Shown in pieces: positions 36,401 through 48,139 of a DNA stretch of 64,000 nt. The stretch spans positions 58,360,397 to 58,424,396 of the forward strand of contig NC_044282.2 in assembly GCF_004027225.2 (NCBI RefSeq), read 5' to 3'. The notes beneath the pieces were generated by a model. That model was not told the origin of the DNA and did no database searches. It worked only from the letters and a program-made list of their open reading frames with translations. The position numbers and the translations under genes are program-made. The DNA is from Strigops habroptila (Eukaryota; Chordata; Aves; Psittaciformes; Psittacidae). The stretch's first letter is position 1. Each line of letters begins with the position of its first letter.

Positions 36401-36849
36401 TGTGTGGTCCTAACCACCTCTGATAGCTGTCTGCCATGCCAAGGGAAATCTGTAATCCTTATGCATGTTGCTGAATGGAGGGAGTAGGAGGATTAAAACC
36501 TTGTTTCCTTTTAAATTGAAATAGGCCACTCCTTGCTCAGTCTTTTGTTGCAATATGCATCTAATTTAGAGACATTTACCTCTTGTGTAAGGCACTGAGA
36601 GGGCAGCCTGGGGAGGATTTTGAGTGCCACGGCTGAATTTCAGGGTGAACGTCAGGTTCTGGAGCATTTCTTGGACCAACTGAGGGCACAGGTGATCTTT
36701 AGCCCTCATAAGGTCTGAATGTGCCTCTTCTGAATATAAACCTCTTGTTTTCTTTTATGGCTGCAAAATAATAAAATGATCATCTAAAAATATGTAAAAC
36801 TATCTGTAGACTATTCAGTTTTCTTTAAAGTTTGTCTTATCTTTCTTAC
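33427..36849. other. Intergenic, no gene supported
   Basis: I searched for downstream exons of the CRISP relic at 36.85 kb (the [18 protein letters not shown] and YVCQYCP blocks) and found none. Short open frames only. Confidence 0.5.
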
Positions 36850-36909
36850 CTGTACAGCAAGCTAATGCAGCAAAGCAGGTAGACACTCCTGTAAAGTCAG
36901 GAATTCCAT
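36850..36909 (-). pseudogene. Relic CRISP signal-peptide exon (third CRISP copy, C)
   Basis: On the minus strand a TTTTCAG acceptor, a 60-nt exon and a GTAAG donor. Read from its ATG at 36909 it gives MEFLTLQECLPALLH, then TAG, then LAVQ, with phase 0 at the donor. Gene B's coding signal exon is also exactly 60 nt and reads [15 protein letters not shown]. By hand alignment about 35 of 60 bases match gene B and about 29 match gene A. The TAG at codon 16 would end translation inside the signal peptide. No further exons of this copy were recognised, so it is called a relic. Confidence 0.6.
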
Positions 36910-39295
36910 CTGAAAACGGCATAGAAAGAGTTAGAACAATGTTCACTACTTTGTTGTATAACACTTATCTAGAAAACTTATCTGTGGCTAAATGTTACAA
37001 AAAAGAAAATTGATGAGAATCTCTGTACAAGTAGAACATACACCTTTCTGCTCAGATTATTAATATTTGAAATACAATATTCCTTTTTTTCTAAGGTCAT
37101 TATAAAGTCTTTTATGATTTTCATGGTGCCTTTACTCTTGCAGAAAGGAACAAAAACCTATCTATCTGATACAGACTGTGGACAGTCTGGTACTAGATAT
37201 AGCATAGTAAGCAGCAGATGATTCAGCCTCAGAGGAAATCTGTTTGATAAAAGCCAATCTTATATATGATAGGTTAAAAGTTAGACAAATAGTATGGAAG
37301 GACGAACCAGCATTAGCAGGAATTAACCGAGTGGGAAAAGAAACCCCAAATATTTCTTGGTCTTATGTAAGCTTACAAATACAATTAGCTTCTCTGGGTT
37401 TACATGATTAGGTGAGAGAATATTAAGCCAAAAGTACCTACTCCTCCAAAAATGCAGGAAAAAATATACTAAAAATCAATGCATTTTTCTAATGTAGCAA
37501 TCAAAATTGGAAGTGTGAAAAGTGTAAGTGCAATTTCATTATGGTATTATGCTCCCAATCTTTGTACACTCACTGTAGCTTCTCTCTTTTTAGTCGTCAT
37601 CCAGTTAGGTTTAGCTGAGAAATGAAAAGTTTTATCTACCATGTAATTTCAGCCATGTGTGACATGCATTTCAAAAAGTCAAGCTGTCTGTCCATTCAAT
37701 GCTTAGGTCTTTCTTCAAGACTGTATTTGAATACTATGGAATTTTCCATATTTTGATCAATATATTGATGTATGCTTTCATAGCAGGACGTTGGTAGTGA
37801 TTGCAAAGCCTACATTTCTTGGCTTCCTCAAATGTTAACAGCATGTTTAGTGTGAAAAAGGGAAAAAAAATGTTGATAGATATATTAAAAATAGTGTACA
37901 GGATGCTAAATTCCATTTGTATATTTTAAAACATTAATATTTGTGAACTGTATTATCTAATAATGATGTCTCTTGCAGTAAGTACATTTTTGTTTTTATA
38001 TGTGCCAGGCAGAGCTTTGCTGAAAGCTGTCAGGCAGGTTGAAAAAATAAAGCTCCCTCTTCATATCTCAAGAAAGTATGGAAAGATGTTCACTGAAGAC
38101 ATGTTATCAAAAGTCAGTTTTCAACATTTTAAATTAATTTATGAGATCTGTTGTTTTGTGGTGCCTGTTTTCAAAGATATACCTGTATTAAGCCCACATG
38201 ATTGCCTGGTTACCAGCTCTGTCTTTTAAAATGTGGAGTTTGCCTCTTGGATTTTATTTGGAAATAAATTAATAAAAAGATACAAGTAAAATTAAGTGGG
38301 GGGGAAAAAAAGCCCTACTCATGAGAAAATAGTACTGAAAAGAGACAACATGGGGTCATTTTTCTCCTGCTTGATTATACCATATACTATTTGGAAGATA
38401 TAATAGGACTTGACAGTCTTTGGGATGCATTGCCATTTACTTAAAATTTTCTTAAAATCTATATCTCCTATCAAGCTTATTGGATTGCTAAATGGTAATG
38501 TAAAACATTCATTGGTTTAAGGAAAGTTAGCTCCGAGATGACGGTTTTATTTAAAAATTACAGATCCTTCTTGCGATTATTTTTTCAGATGGACACACAC
38601 CTTGTTTCTTTCAACTCCATTTCACAGAGAGCAAATGCTACTTTCAAGCATGTGCAACATCTTTTTCTTAATTTTGGGAAAGAGCAGTTGCATCGTGCAG
38701 CCAGGAGAGAGTATAAAGTGAGAGGCAATCCACAGTTTCAGTAGGATTTTTCAAACCCACCACACATAACAAGACTTCACCATTTTTCCATCCTCACCAC
38801 TGAAACACTGTTGTAACACTTTAAATTGTCAAATCAATCAAGGCTCTAGGCACACATTTAAAAGTGCACTGCATGTTTTTGCTTTGCAGGTTTCAAGAAC
38901 ATTTCTTCAAGTTCTGAAAAGTAAGAGAATCAAGGCTTACAGCATGAGAGAGGTGTAAAGTACATCCGTCTTACAGCTTTCAGAAGACTGCATACATTCT
39001 AGGAATATCCAGAAGTTTCATAACTAATGATGGTACGTTTTCAAAATGACATTAAAGTTTCTGTTTCAGCACTAAAAATGTCATGACTGTGGGATATCAT
39101 ATCTGGGGAAAGAGCAAACTCAGTTCTGCCTGCCACAGGATTTTTCTACCTTACATTAAAGGATATTCTTTTTGTAACAGCGAGAGACAGGATACTGTCT
39201 GATCTGAACTGTGCATATCATCAAGTTTTACTCTTCCTGTTACACCATTGCACAATTCTCAGTTTAGAGAGGAACTAGTTCTGAACTAATTTCTG

Positions 39296-39336
39296 GTCAG
39301 GATGTTGAGCTAGGTAAGTCCCTTCCAACTGAATCC
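39296..39336 (+). mobile_element. Very short CR1 3' end remnant
   Basis: TTGAGCTAGGTAAGTCCCTT followed by CCAACTGAATCCTATT resembles the CR1 3' UTR and the start of its tail. It is too short to classify further. Confidence 0.45.
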
Positions 39337-39443
39337 TATTTCCTATCCTACCCTATCCTGTTCTGTTCTAGTCTATGCTATACAAGTCTACTCTATGCTA
39401 GTCTATTCTAGTCTATTCTAGTAAATTCTAGTATATTCTATTC
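39334..39443. repeat. Degenerate pentamer array (CTATT/CTAGT type)
   Basis: About 110 bp of imperfect 5-bp units: CCTAT, CTGTT, CTAGT, CTATG, CTATT. It directly follows a CR1 tail remnant, suggesting the tail seeded the array. Confidence 0.8.
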
Positions 39444-41383
39444 ACTTTTCCACAGCAAACCAGGGACCCATGATATAGGACATATTTCAGACACTGTCCT
39501 AGAGCAGCCAGCTATCTTCAGAGAGCTCCATCAGAAGTAGGTGAGAAGGAGAAATGGGAAAAAAAGACCCTCTCCACAGGCCCTCCCATGGCAGTTCCTT
39601 GTCCTCTCTGGAACCTTGCTAAAGGTAGTAAAGCTTTCAAGGTTTTCACCTGGAAAGGTGAAACAACCCAGGAAGATGTGCTAGAATGAAGGCATGCTTT
39701 GATTTGGGACCCCCGGGGCCACAGGGAGCTATCAATGACAAGGCACACTGCCTTGCAATACAGTTTGAAGTATATAGTATAATGGCTTTTAAGTCTTTTA
39801 CCAGCACTGCCTAGTCACAACATAACCATTTGGTACCAAAGTCAGTCACTAAACCTTTCTCAGGCCCTATAAACACCAGTAGCTGGACCTCATATAAAGC
39901 AATGGTCATATCCATCTTCCTTCCAAAATATGCTTGAAAAAAAAAGATGTTGGTGAAGGTCTACTTTTTACATTTTCAGAGAATGTGTCAAGGAAATAGG
40001 AGACCTGATACAATGTCAGTATGCAGTACAGCTAACATTTATGAAGAAGGTACTGTAAGCACTAAGTTAAATGCTACTTCCTCCTAGGTGAGGAAAACAT
40101 TCTGTGCCCCCTTCATCAAAGGTAAGTCCCTTTGGAGACAAAAATAGAAAATTCCTTGAAGCAAACAGGAGCAGATGAATGTGTCTGTAGCACAGCACAG
40201 GACATGCCAGGTTTCCTTCTCCAAGAATTGTTTATACCATCATCAATTTATCAGCTGTTATTACCTCTCCAGATCTTGTCTCTCCCAAGTACCAGTTGTT
40301 AATTTTTTACTAAACTGTAATAGATTATAATTCTGATGTATTTCTTACAACAGAATTGGCTCATAATCTTCCTTAGAAGTAATCTAGAACCTTGGACTTG
40401 TTTTTGTCCAAGAAAATGCCCTAAATGTGCTTGTGGCAAATGGGAATGAGAAAAGCATTCAGTGAAGGTTTTCCATACAGTGGCAAAAGCTGTCTTCATC
40501 CATGATTGTGACTTGTGGCTTGGGAGGGTCATGGTCATCACATGCAAGAACTGTGCAATTAGCTTTTGATGAGGGACCCATTTGTCTGTGCAGACATCTA
40601 ACCACGCTGGCAAAGGCCTCTGTGCCTACACAGGAGCATCATGGATGTGTGTGTGTTCAACACCGTGTATGTGCCATGTCTTACTACTTTCATCTGAACC
40701 GCATCTACCTAGTTTGCAAATGTGGCTTTCTCAAGCATACTACCAAAGCCAAAACAACATCCACTCATCTGAGTTACTCACTGAACAAAGTTTGGTTTGG
40801 CAAGATCAGCTCATGACATAACCATGCTGGTATTTTACACTGCTGATTACTAAACGACAGGTAAACAGCTTGCTCCATTATCTTCCTGGGTACCTAAATT
40901 AGCCTTAGTGACCTTTAGTTCCCTGGGTCTTCATGGATGAGATGTGTGAGGCTGATTTTTACTTCATTACGCTACTTTTTTCCTCTTGTGAGCGACTGAG
41001 AAACCAGTTCTTCTGGTATGGGTTATGACAGAAGGGAATAGATTTCTATACCCATTATTCCTAGCAAATGACTTTTTTAGGAGTGTAGGTAACAAGTCTA
41101 CCCATTTCCTCGCTAACAACACTGGATTAGCTATTGCATTATCATCATTCTTACTTGGATCAGTGTTAATTATTTAAGAGCGCAACAAGTCATGTTTCCA
41201 TGCTCACATCTATGTCCTGGCATTCCTCAAATTACTAGTAGAGGTGTACCAAATGAGAAGGCAGTATACCATGGAGGTAAAAAGTGGTGGAAATGTGAAA
41301 AAAACCCCAACCAAAACAAAAAACACTTTGAATTGTGAAATCAGGCTTCTAACTTAATGCTCAACTTTCATACTAGAAGAAAT

Positions 41384-41461
41384 GCCACCAAAGTGAATGA
41401 GTCAGAAATGTGTGTTGAAATTGCCACTGAAATGAATGAGTCAGAAATGTGTGCTGAAATT
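41384..41461 (+). repeat. 39-bp tandem duplication, two copies
   Basis: Units 41384-41422 and 41423-41461 are both 39 bp and differ at about five positions. Each holds AATGAGTCAGAAATGTGTG, so the AP-1-type TGAGTCA site is duplicated. The unit is not in a recognised gene. Confidence 0.9.
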
Positions 41462-42339
41462 ATTCTGTACCAAAGACTCTGGGACATGGAATCTTAATTA
41501 TGATAGCAGCTTCCTCAATAAAAGAGGACTGGGATGTGAAACCATTGTATGTGAGACTAAAACAATATTTAGTCCTATTTTTGACTGCACAGAAAATCAT
41601 CTGCTTCCCAAAGGTCACAGAAGTGGGTATTGCATGTTATTCATGCTAATGGTTATTTCCCTCTGAAAGAGAGTCTGAAGGAAAGCTGTTTGCCTGACTT
41701 CTGTTTTTGTCTATTAAATCTTCAGTTTCCCACATGAACTGTTTCTGCTTGTGCGGCTAAAGAGTTGGGCTTCCTTCGAGACCTAATGCTAATAAAGTCA
41801 CAAAGTTGGTGGAAGTTTAGTGAATTTTATTCCATGGTAATAAGAAAGAATGGAAATTACAATAAATTGGTCAGTGAAGAATGAGTAATTTTATGAATAA
41901 TACAGCAAAAGCAGATATTAAAAAAAATTATTTAGAAGACACCCCTACTTGTTATTAAAAACAAAGTTTCCAAATGCAGTGACCTTCCCCCTTGGCTATG
42001 TATTATTGTGAATTAAGTTGTTTTCTGACAGTTCTTTTTCATTAGAAGGCAGGTTTGGTTACCTGTATCTATGTTAAGTGTAATCTTATATTATAAGCAG
42101 GATTATTAATTTAAACGAACTATAGTTTTGTAGTTTGGTTGTTTGGTTGTTTTTTTTCTATTACAGCTGAGCATTATATGGTAGAATATATGTCAGCAAA
42201 AGACACATATTCTAAACTGCAATAGTACTAGTGGAAACTAGAAACACTATAGAAATAGAATATATACATGCATCCTCCTATAGTTTTTTCTCATGTGAGC
42301 CACTGGACTGAAGTTGGTCCTTCTGCATATGTGGGAGAG

Positions 42340-42380
42340 GCAGGATGGAATCTGTTTTTAAAAAACAGATTCCATCCTGC
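42340..42380. repeat. 41-bp near-perfect palindrome (20-bp arms, 1-nt centre)
   Basis: The left arm is 42340-42359 (begins GCAGGATGGAATC), the centre is A at 42360, and the right arm is 42361-42380 (ends GATTCCATCCTGC). All 20 pairs match. It is followed at once by AATAAA. It is not related to the CR1 or LTR copies here. Confidence 0.95.
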
Positions 42381-42682
42381 AATAAATTAAAAGCAATCAC
42401 TGAAGAGAGAGATGTCCAGGAAGGAAAAAGTTGAGCTCATTATTTTATTTTAGTTTTGCATTGGCAGGAAGCAGGGCAATGAACATGATGAAGATACGAG
42501 TACATCCAGGAGACCTTGAGAAGTTAGTTGGAATAAACATCTTCAAAATTTCAAAGCTTGGCTGAAAATGAATTGAAATACAAAATTAACCATAAATGGG
42601 AAATGAAAATCTGCAACATTTCCTTTCAAAACATTTTTTCATCAATAATTCTTTCCTCTGTAATTTTTACCTCTTTGTTGCC

Positions 42683-42775
42683 ATTTACTCCACAGAAGCA
42701 TCCAAAATCTTTGACCACAAAAAAATTCTAAATTTAGCTATCTCAAGGAGACTTCTCACTAAACTTGCAAGGTGT
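42683..42775 (-). pseudogene. Possible decayed ICR exon of CRISP gene A
   Basis: On the minus strand the region opens with TPCKFSEKSP, compared with gene B's NPCKYQDFF, and later reads VVKDFGCFCG, compared with gene B's [12 protein letters not shown]. The two pieces are in different frames with stops between, and the stretch is about 18 nt short. It lies about 0.75 kb beyond exon 7, similar to the 0.63 kb spacing in gene B. No clear acceptor is visible. This may be chance similarity. Confidence 0.25.
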
Positions 42776-43507
42776 TTTGAAGCTTTCTTCCTTTATAATA
42801 GAGCCCATGATGAAAAGTAGTTTAATTCCATAACAGAAGATGGAAATTAACTCTTCCATTGTGAGATTCAACCTATATGCTTTTATGGTCTGTTAGAATT
42901 CTTAAAACTCAGATTTGCCGCTTGCTCTTGTCAACCGTGTTGCTACTGCTAGTTGATCAGCCACCACAGTTCAAAGGAGGAAGAAAAAAAAAGATAAGTA
43001 AGTCCCCTCCTTTCCTGGCATTTCCTAAATTCAAGGATGAGAATTGCGTTTCCTGGGTATGGAAAAGCATACAAACTGCAGCTGGAAATTTGGAGCTCAG
43101 ATTTCTGTGCTACCATTAGTATAAACACATATTTGACCCCACTTGCAGTCAACACATCTCTTTACGCTAGGAAGTATTCATGAGAGTTTCCATATAGAGA
43201 CCCAGACATCTTCATCTTTAAAGAAGATATACAGGCCATCTGAATATCTTGATCCATGAAGTGGAGGGTATCTGGATCCCAATGTACACCAACCACTATC
43301 TAACATTTGCCCACCCTTGCAGACGCCTTCTTTGGTTTCATTCCATGAGTTGTCTCACCTAGGTAAAGCACCTAACATGGTGAAGTGTGGCTCTGTAATA
43401 GTGCTATTGGCCCTGTATTTGAACAAATAATTAAAAAAAATTCATCTGCATAAATTAATTGGTATTTTTTTAAAGCATTAACTTTACCCAAGTCACAACT
43501 AAAATGC

Positions 43508-46500
43508 TTAGAACTTACTGCATAATCCATCATCACAAGCATCAGGGCAATCACCACAGGGTTCTCCGTTTTTGTAGGGTGTCTGAATTGAACTTATTAG
43601 ATTCCCCCTGAAATATCAACATTAACAAAATAAGCTATAAAATCGCTATAACGTATCTGAGGATAAAACTTAATTATACGGATACATACATGTGTTAATT
43701 TATACACAACCCTCAGGTTTTGTCAAACAATTTTTATATATATATATGTGTGTTAGGTTTTGTAAAGGTTTTGGTAGTGGGAGCAGAATTTGCAGGGGTG
43801 GCTTCGGTGAAAAGACACCAGAAGCTGCCCCTATTTCAGACAGAGCCAGTGCCAACTGCCTCCAGGTTGTACCAGGTCAGAGGGGGAGTGATAGAGTGGC
43901 TTGATGGGTTTCTGGTGGTCAGCCAAGGTCCACCCACCACACAATATTAGAGTGTGAATGTGAAAATTAATTTTAAGTAGTTTATGAAAGCACCACTCTT
44001 CCTTGAAATTTCCACTGCATTTTTTGGTTTTCACTGTACTGTGCATATTGACATGACCTTCTGAACCAAGATTTAAAGTAGAATGTGGAAAATATTTATT
44101 TACTATTATGAAAACCAGGACTTTTAGGCAAATGAAGATTAATCTGAAAATTGGTGTCACTTTTATATATTTTATGCTATTGCTTCTTTTGACTATTCCT
44201 TTGATGAGTATGTTTCTGTCTTTTCATATCCTAATATGGTCTTCAAACCTGTTTCTCAGCTATGGGTGATATGCCCTATTACAAATTTCACCATCTCCCA
44301 ACTAATTTTGGTAACGTAATAAGAAGTTCCAGAATCAGAATCAGTACATACATGGGGCAGTACTGGCAGACATAAAAGTATTTGTATGTCCTGTTGGGAC
44401 AGAAAGCGACAGCACATCCAATTTGATAAGAATTGTACCAAACCACCTGTAGGTATAAGAATAAAAATCATGAGAGAATGAAAAAAATGCATTTTAAAAT
44501 TATATAAGTACAAAATGCATTGCAGAAACATTGCAACCAACTTAAGTCACTTTATTTAACCTTCATAGTAAAATATAAATCCCACCTTCCTGGAAAAACA
44601 TTTTTTTTCTCTGCTTTTACCCCTGAACCAAAGAACATTTAGGATATAATGGTAATAATTTATCACACATACATATTGTAAGTTTGAGTTAAACTGTCTC
44701 ATTTATATATGTTTTCATTTTGTATTCTGTGTTTCATGCAGGTGAAAAGATAAGGTTATCAGGAGCCATTGTCCAAGAAATTCTCTGAATCAATGAAACT
44801 CTGTAAAGTATAACAAACCAATTAATATTTCCTTCTTGATACTTTAATAATCCTATTCTTCCAGTGTCTGAGCAATTTTCAGATGTTGGATAAACAAATA
44901 AGTTTCTTCCCTTTGTTTCTTCCTGAACTCTTGAAATATCAATGTCTTTACTCTTTACTTCATAACGACGCTTAGCCTATTGTTTTCATTTTAATTCTGT
45001 TACTTTAAAAGTTTTCACCTTATTTTGTCAGAATAACTCATATGACCATTGTATTTATTCCCTTTGGAGACAATGAGAGGGTAAAAGTTGTTTAGCTAAC
45101 ATATAGGCATTTATTTATTCTTCCTGAAATATAAAAACTGGCACCTACCTGAGTGTAATGGCCAATCACAGCACCTTGTGTTTTTGCTCCAGTTCCGTAT
45201 TCAAAATCTTCCTCCTCATTGTACCAGGACTGAATAACATCTGACCATGAGAAAGGGCCAGACGACATGAAGAGATTTTCCCCGCACTGTACACCTGAAC
45301 AGAAAAACATACTGAGAAATGCATAAAAGATACACGTGTGAGAAAAGACAGCAAAGAAAGTACAGTTTCTATAGAAATTCTCATCTCAGATGGGACAACA
45401 GTGTGTTTTGTTTTTTTCCATTTCAGTGACATCACCCTTTGTCAATACGGAAGTTGTCACTTAACCAGTTTGCTGCATGGCCAGCCTGTTTGGCTGGTAG
45501 TTGTTGACAGACCTTCTGCATGTGTGTAGATAACACCTGCACATGTACACCACAGATTCATGACTCCAATTTTTTTGTTTACAAGTTAGCAAATTTGGAC
45601 CTTCGCTTTTTGACCCTTCCTTCCCAGACAGTTTCATCCAGCCCATGCAAGTTGGTTTCTGCTGTAAACTGGGTCTAGAATCTCTTCTTTCTGATGGATA
45701 TTTTGAGACAATATATTTTCTTACTATGTTTTTTTCACCCACTGAAGAAAATGGAATATACCTCTGTAAAACTGATACAGATAGAATGCGAATAGGATTG
45801 AACTTTTCTCACTTACTGGACATGTATATATCTAGAATTTTACCTTTGTCCCATGCACCAACAAAATCACATTGAATACAAATGGCATCTCAACAAAAAC
45901 AAAAAAACCCAACCCCCCCCCAAAACCCAAAACAAAAACCCGAAACTGGTCATATCATTAACACATATGATATTATTCATTTAGCACACATTTCACTTAC
46001 TGGTTCTTCTCATGTTAGCAGGACTGTGACTTAAAGTACATTGATTGGCCCAGTTTTGGGCATTCTTTGCAGCCGGAGCATACCATTCCTTAAGGAAAGA
46101 AGGAAATATTACTCATTCAGATACATATCAATTAATAATCCTCATGAAGGAACAACATTTGGAAATTACACTTCGAATCAGGAAAAAACATATATAAAGT
46201 CATTTTCTTCCCCTTTTTGGGGTGTAGGAACAAAGTTACTATGCGTCCAGGAGAACAGAAACTGTGAAGACTGATGAAGAACACATCAGAACCAATTAAC
46301 AATGCTGTGGCTCCTCCTTTTCCTTTTAGTTTTCTTCCAAAAGAAAGAGACATTGTTGTTCATATACCACAAAATTTTCCAGACTTTTTTTCCACCTGCC
46401 CAGCTTTATATTTCTCTTGGTGCTGGTCATGCACAATCCTTAAAAAAACACTGGAGTGTGAATTTGTGGCTAAATAAAATGTGACCTTGCATACAGTCCT

Positions 46501-48139
46501 GTATTTCTCATAGAGTCCATTATGCATTAAAAATAGATTTACGGCACACAACTTACCATCTTCAACATGTTGCTGGCAGTTGGTTTTACTCCTCTCCTGA
46601 GGGTATTATGTGTGTCAACAATAAGGTTTTGTTGATCTGTTCTGTTAGTTGACAGAGCATCGAAATCTTCGGGTTCCTAAATTGAAAGAACATGTTATGT
46701 TTCTCTTTTTCATTTGAATGTAACCAAATCCTCTATGTAGGAAATTTAGTCTAGTAGGAAAATCCCATCTAGTAGGTATTTAGTAGGAAATACTAAAATA
46801 CCAACATACTAATATCAATCACAGAGATGATCCTTGTGATGCAGGAAGAACTGTGATATGCTTTGTCTCCTAAGTATCTTGAGGGGTGCTTCTATGTGCA
46901 GTAGCACTTTCAGTGGTTCCACAACATAGAGCTTCCTGTGTCATATCTGCCAGCCCTCTGTGGATGGCTGAGATACCCTTGAAGACCTCTTAAATTTAGG
47001 CTACTGGATCAGACTTATTTTACTATTATTGTAATTTCCTTCTTGAGGTTTTGAGGAAACAGGATTTAAAAATCAGCTGAAGACATGAATGTGCTTATGA
47101 TGTGTTCCCCTTCAGTATTTTAAGCATGCCTATTGAGGGAATCTGTTGTTTAATCACAGGATCATCACAGACCTCCTGTGATACTTCATCAGGACATCAA
47201 ACTGAAAAGAAAGCATGCCTATGTTTTTTATGCCATTGATTTTCTTCTGCTCCTGCCATAACTGATAGCATCTCTCAAAGTTTTCACGTGTTTTCTAATC
47301 AAAAAATAGCTATCTGAAGAACTTGACTTCCTCTTTGCAACCATTCTCACTAGACTGCAGCATAGAGAACAGAAATTGAAGAATTAGGGAGAAATGTAGT
47401 CAACCCTTCAGTCACATTAGTGTTTCTGAAGCAGAAGTAGCAAACTTCAGACTAAATATGGATTGGGAAGAACCACTCTAAGTGTCTGCTGATCATGTTA
47501 GTTTGTTTAGCTGTTTGAGGGAAATCAGTGGTACATGTTGAGAGGATGGGACTGTGATCAAAGAGAGAAGCACATAGCTCAGGACCTGTAGGATGAAAAA
47601 GGGGGAGTGTCGAGTAAGTGTTGACTGCAAAACTGTGCGAAATTAACAAGAAGTTTGGTCAGCTAGGTTCGTTGGGGCTTTGAGAAACCTGGTCTAGTGG
47701 AAGGTGTCTCTGCTTGTGTCAGGGGGATTGGAACTAGGTAATCTTTAAGGTCCCTTCCAATCCAAACCATTCTATGATTCTATGATCTTTGGAAGATCCA
47801 AACTAGTACATCTGTGTATGGGAGTTTCTGGAAAATAGAGTTATCTCTGACCCAAATAGTAAGTAACACTGAGTCTATAGATGGTTTAGTGTGCAAGCAT
47901 GGAACCAGTTTACTGCTTTGAAATTAAACAGGCTTCAAGGATAAGTGCTTTCCAGATCCTAGATATCTAATCAGACTTTTTCTGCATATGGTTAGTGTGC
48001 AAAGGAAAAGCCATATTCAGTCAGACCACAAGTGCTCAGGTCCCATCCAGATTTTCTGAGTACAAAGTGCGCATCCTACCTCTCCAGTGGACAGAGGCAC
48101 CACAGCTGTGAGACACAGGAACACCACTGGCAGAATCAT
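43508..48139 (-). CDS. Cysteine-rich secretory protein (CRISP gene A), CAP plus hinge, ICR exon not found
   Basis: Secreted CAP-family protein. Coding exons 48139-48080, 46676-46557, 46088-46001, 45294-45149, 44446-44352 and 43607-43519 join with GT/AG borders into 199 codons plus one base. Residues 1-20 are the signal peptide. The CAP cavity set is complete: His43 (THNTLRR), Glu95 (CGENL), Glu116 (WYNEEEDF) and His135 (GHYTQ). YFYVCQYCP occupies 161-169. Ten mature cysteines are present: 77, 93, 149, 154, 165, 168, 187, 190, 194 and 199. Sequons lie at Asn31 and Asn156. The expected six-cysteine terminal exon was not found. Reading through the exon 7 donor gives Ser-Lys-Phe then TAA at 43510-43508, a 202-residue product without the ICR domain. 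Alternatives are a diverged last exon I missed or a recently broken gene. The end given here is the read-through stop. Confidence 0.85.
43519..43607 (-). CDS. Gene A exon 7: hinge
   Basis: 89 nt, acceptor ATTTCAG, donor GTAAG, phase 2 in and 1 out. It encodes residues 171-199 with [13 protein letters not shown], four hinge cysteines at gene B spacing. Confidence 0.92.
44352..44446 (-). CDS. Gene A exon 6: CAP C-terminal strand
   Basis: 95 nt, acceptor CTACAG, donor GTATGT, phase 0 in and 2 out. It reads [16 protein letters not shown] then YFYVCQYCP. It carries the Asn156-Arg-Thr sequon, absent from gene B. Confidence 0.93.
45149..45294 (-). CDS. Gene A exon 5: CAP core
   Basis: 146 nt, acceptor GTTCAG, donor GTAGGT, phase 1 in and 0 out. 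It encodes residues 91-138: [14 protein letters not shown], then [14 protein letters not shown], ending GHYTQ. All cavity residues of this exon are canonical. Confidence 0.93.
46001..46088 (-). CDS. Gene A exon 4: CAP helix
   Basis: 88 nt, acceptor CTTAAG, donor GTAAGTG, phase 0 in and 1 out. It encodes residues 61-89: [17 protein letters not shown], then a short TLSHSP loop. Confidence 0.92.
46557..46676 (-). CDS. Gene A exon 3: mature N-terminus and first CAP block
   Basis: 120 nt, acceptor ATTTAG, donor GTAAGT, phase 0 on both sides. It encodes residues 21-60 with [19 protein letters not shown]. It is 12 nt shorter than gene B's exon 3; the difference is in the N-terminal leader before the CAP fold. 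Confidence 0.93.
47671..47790 (+). mobile_element. CR1 3' fragment in gene A intron
   Basis: Reads CTGGTCTAGTGGAAGGTGTC and ends CATTCTATGATTCTATGAT. It lies in the intron between exons 2 and 3, antisense to the gene. Confidence 0.92.

Larger units (their letters stand above)
36910..43507. other. Intergenic / 3' flank of CRISP gene A
   Basis: Searched for a six-cysteine ICR exon for gene A. Only a degenerate candidate at about 42683-42775 was seen. Otherwise the stretch holds a short CR1 tail with a pentamer array (39.3-39.4 kb), a 39-bp tandem duplication (41.4 kb) and a 41-bp palindrome (42.3 kb). Confidence 0.5.

Noticed and set aside
36566-36709. 47-codon minus-strand open frame with a TTTTGCAG acceptor upstream, about 80 bp past the CRISP signal-exon relic
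   Set aside because: The peptide (MRAKDHLCPQ onward) has no CRISP pattern and its frame does not continue from the relic. The apparent intron would be only about 80 bp. Likely chance.
42877-43119. 80-codon plus-strand open frame starting with a signal-like hydrophobic stretch (LLLSTVLLLLV)
   Set aside because: It is antisense in the flank of gene A, has no splice or promoter context, and its downstream residues match no family.
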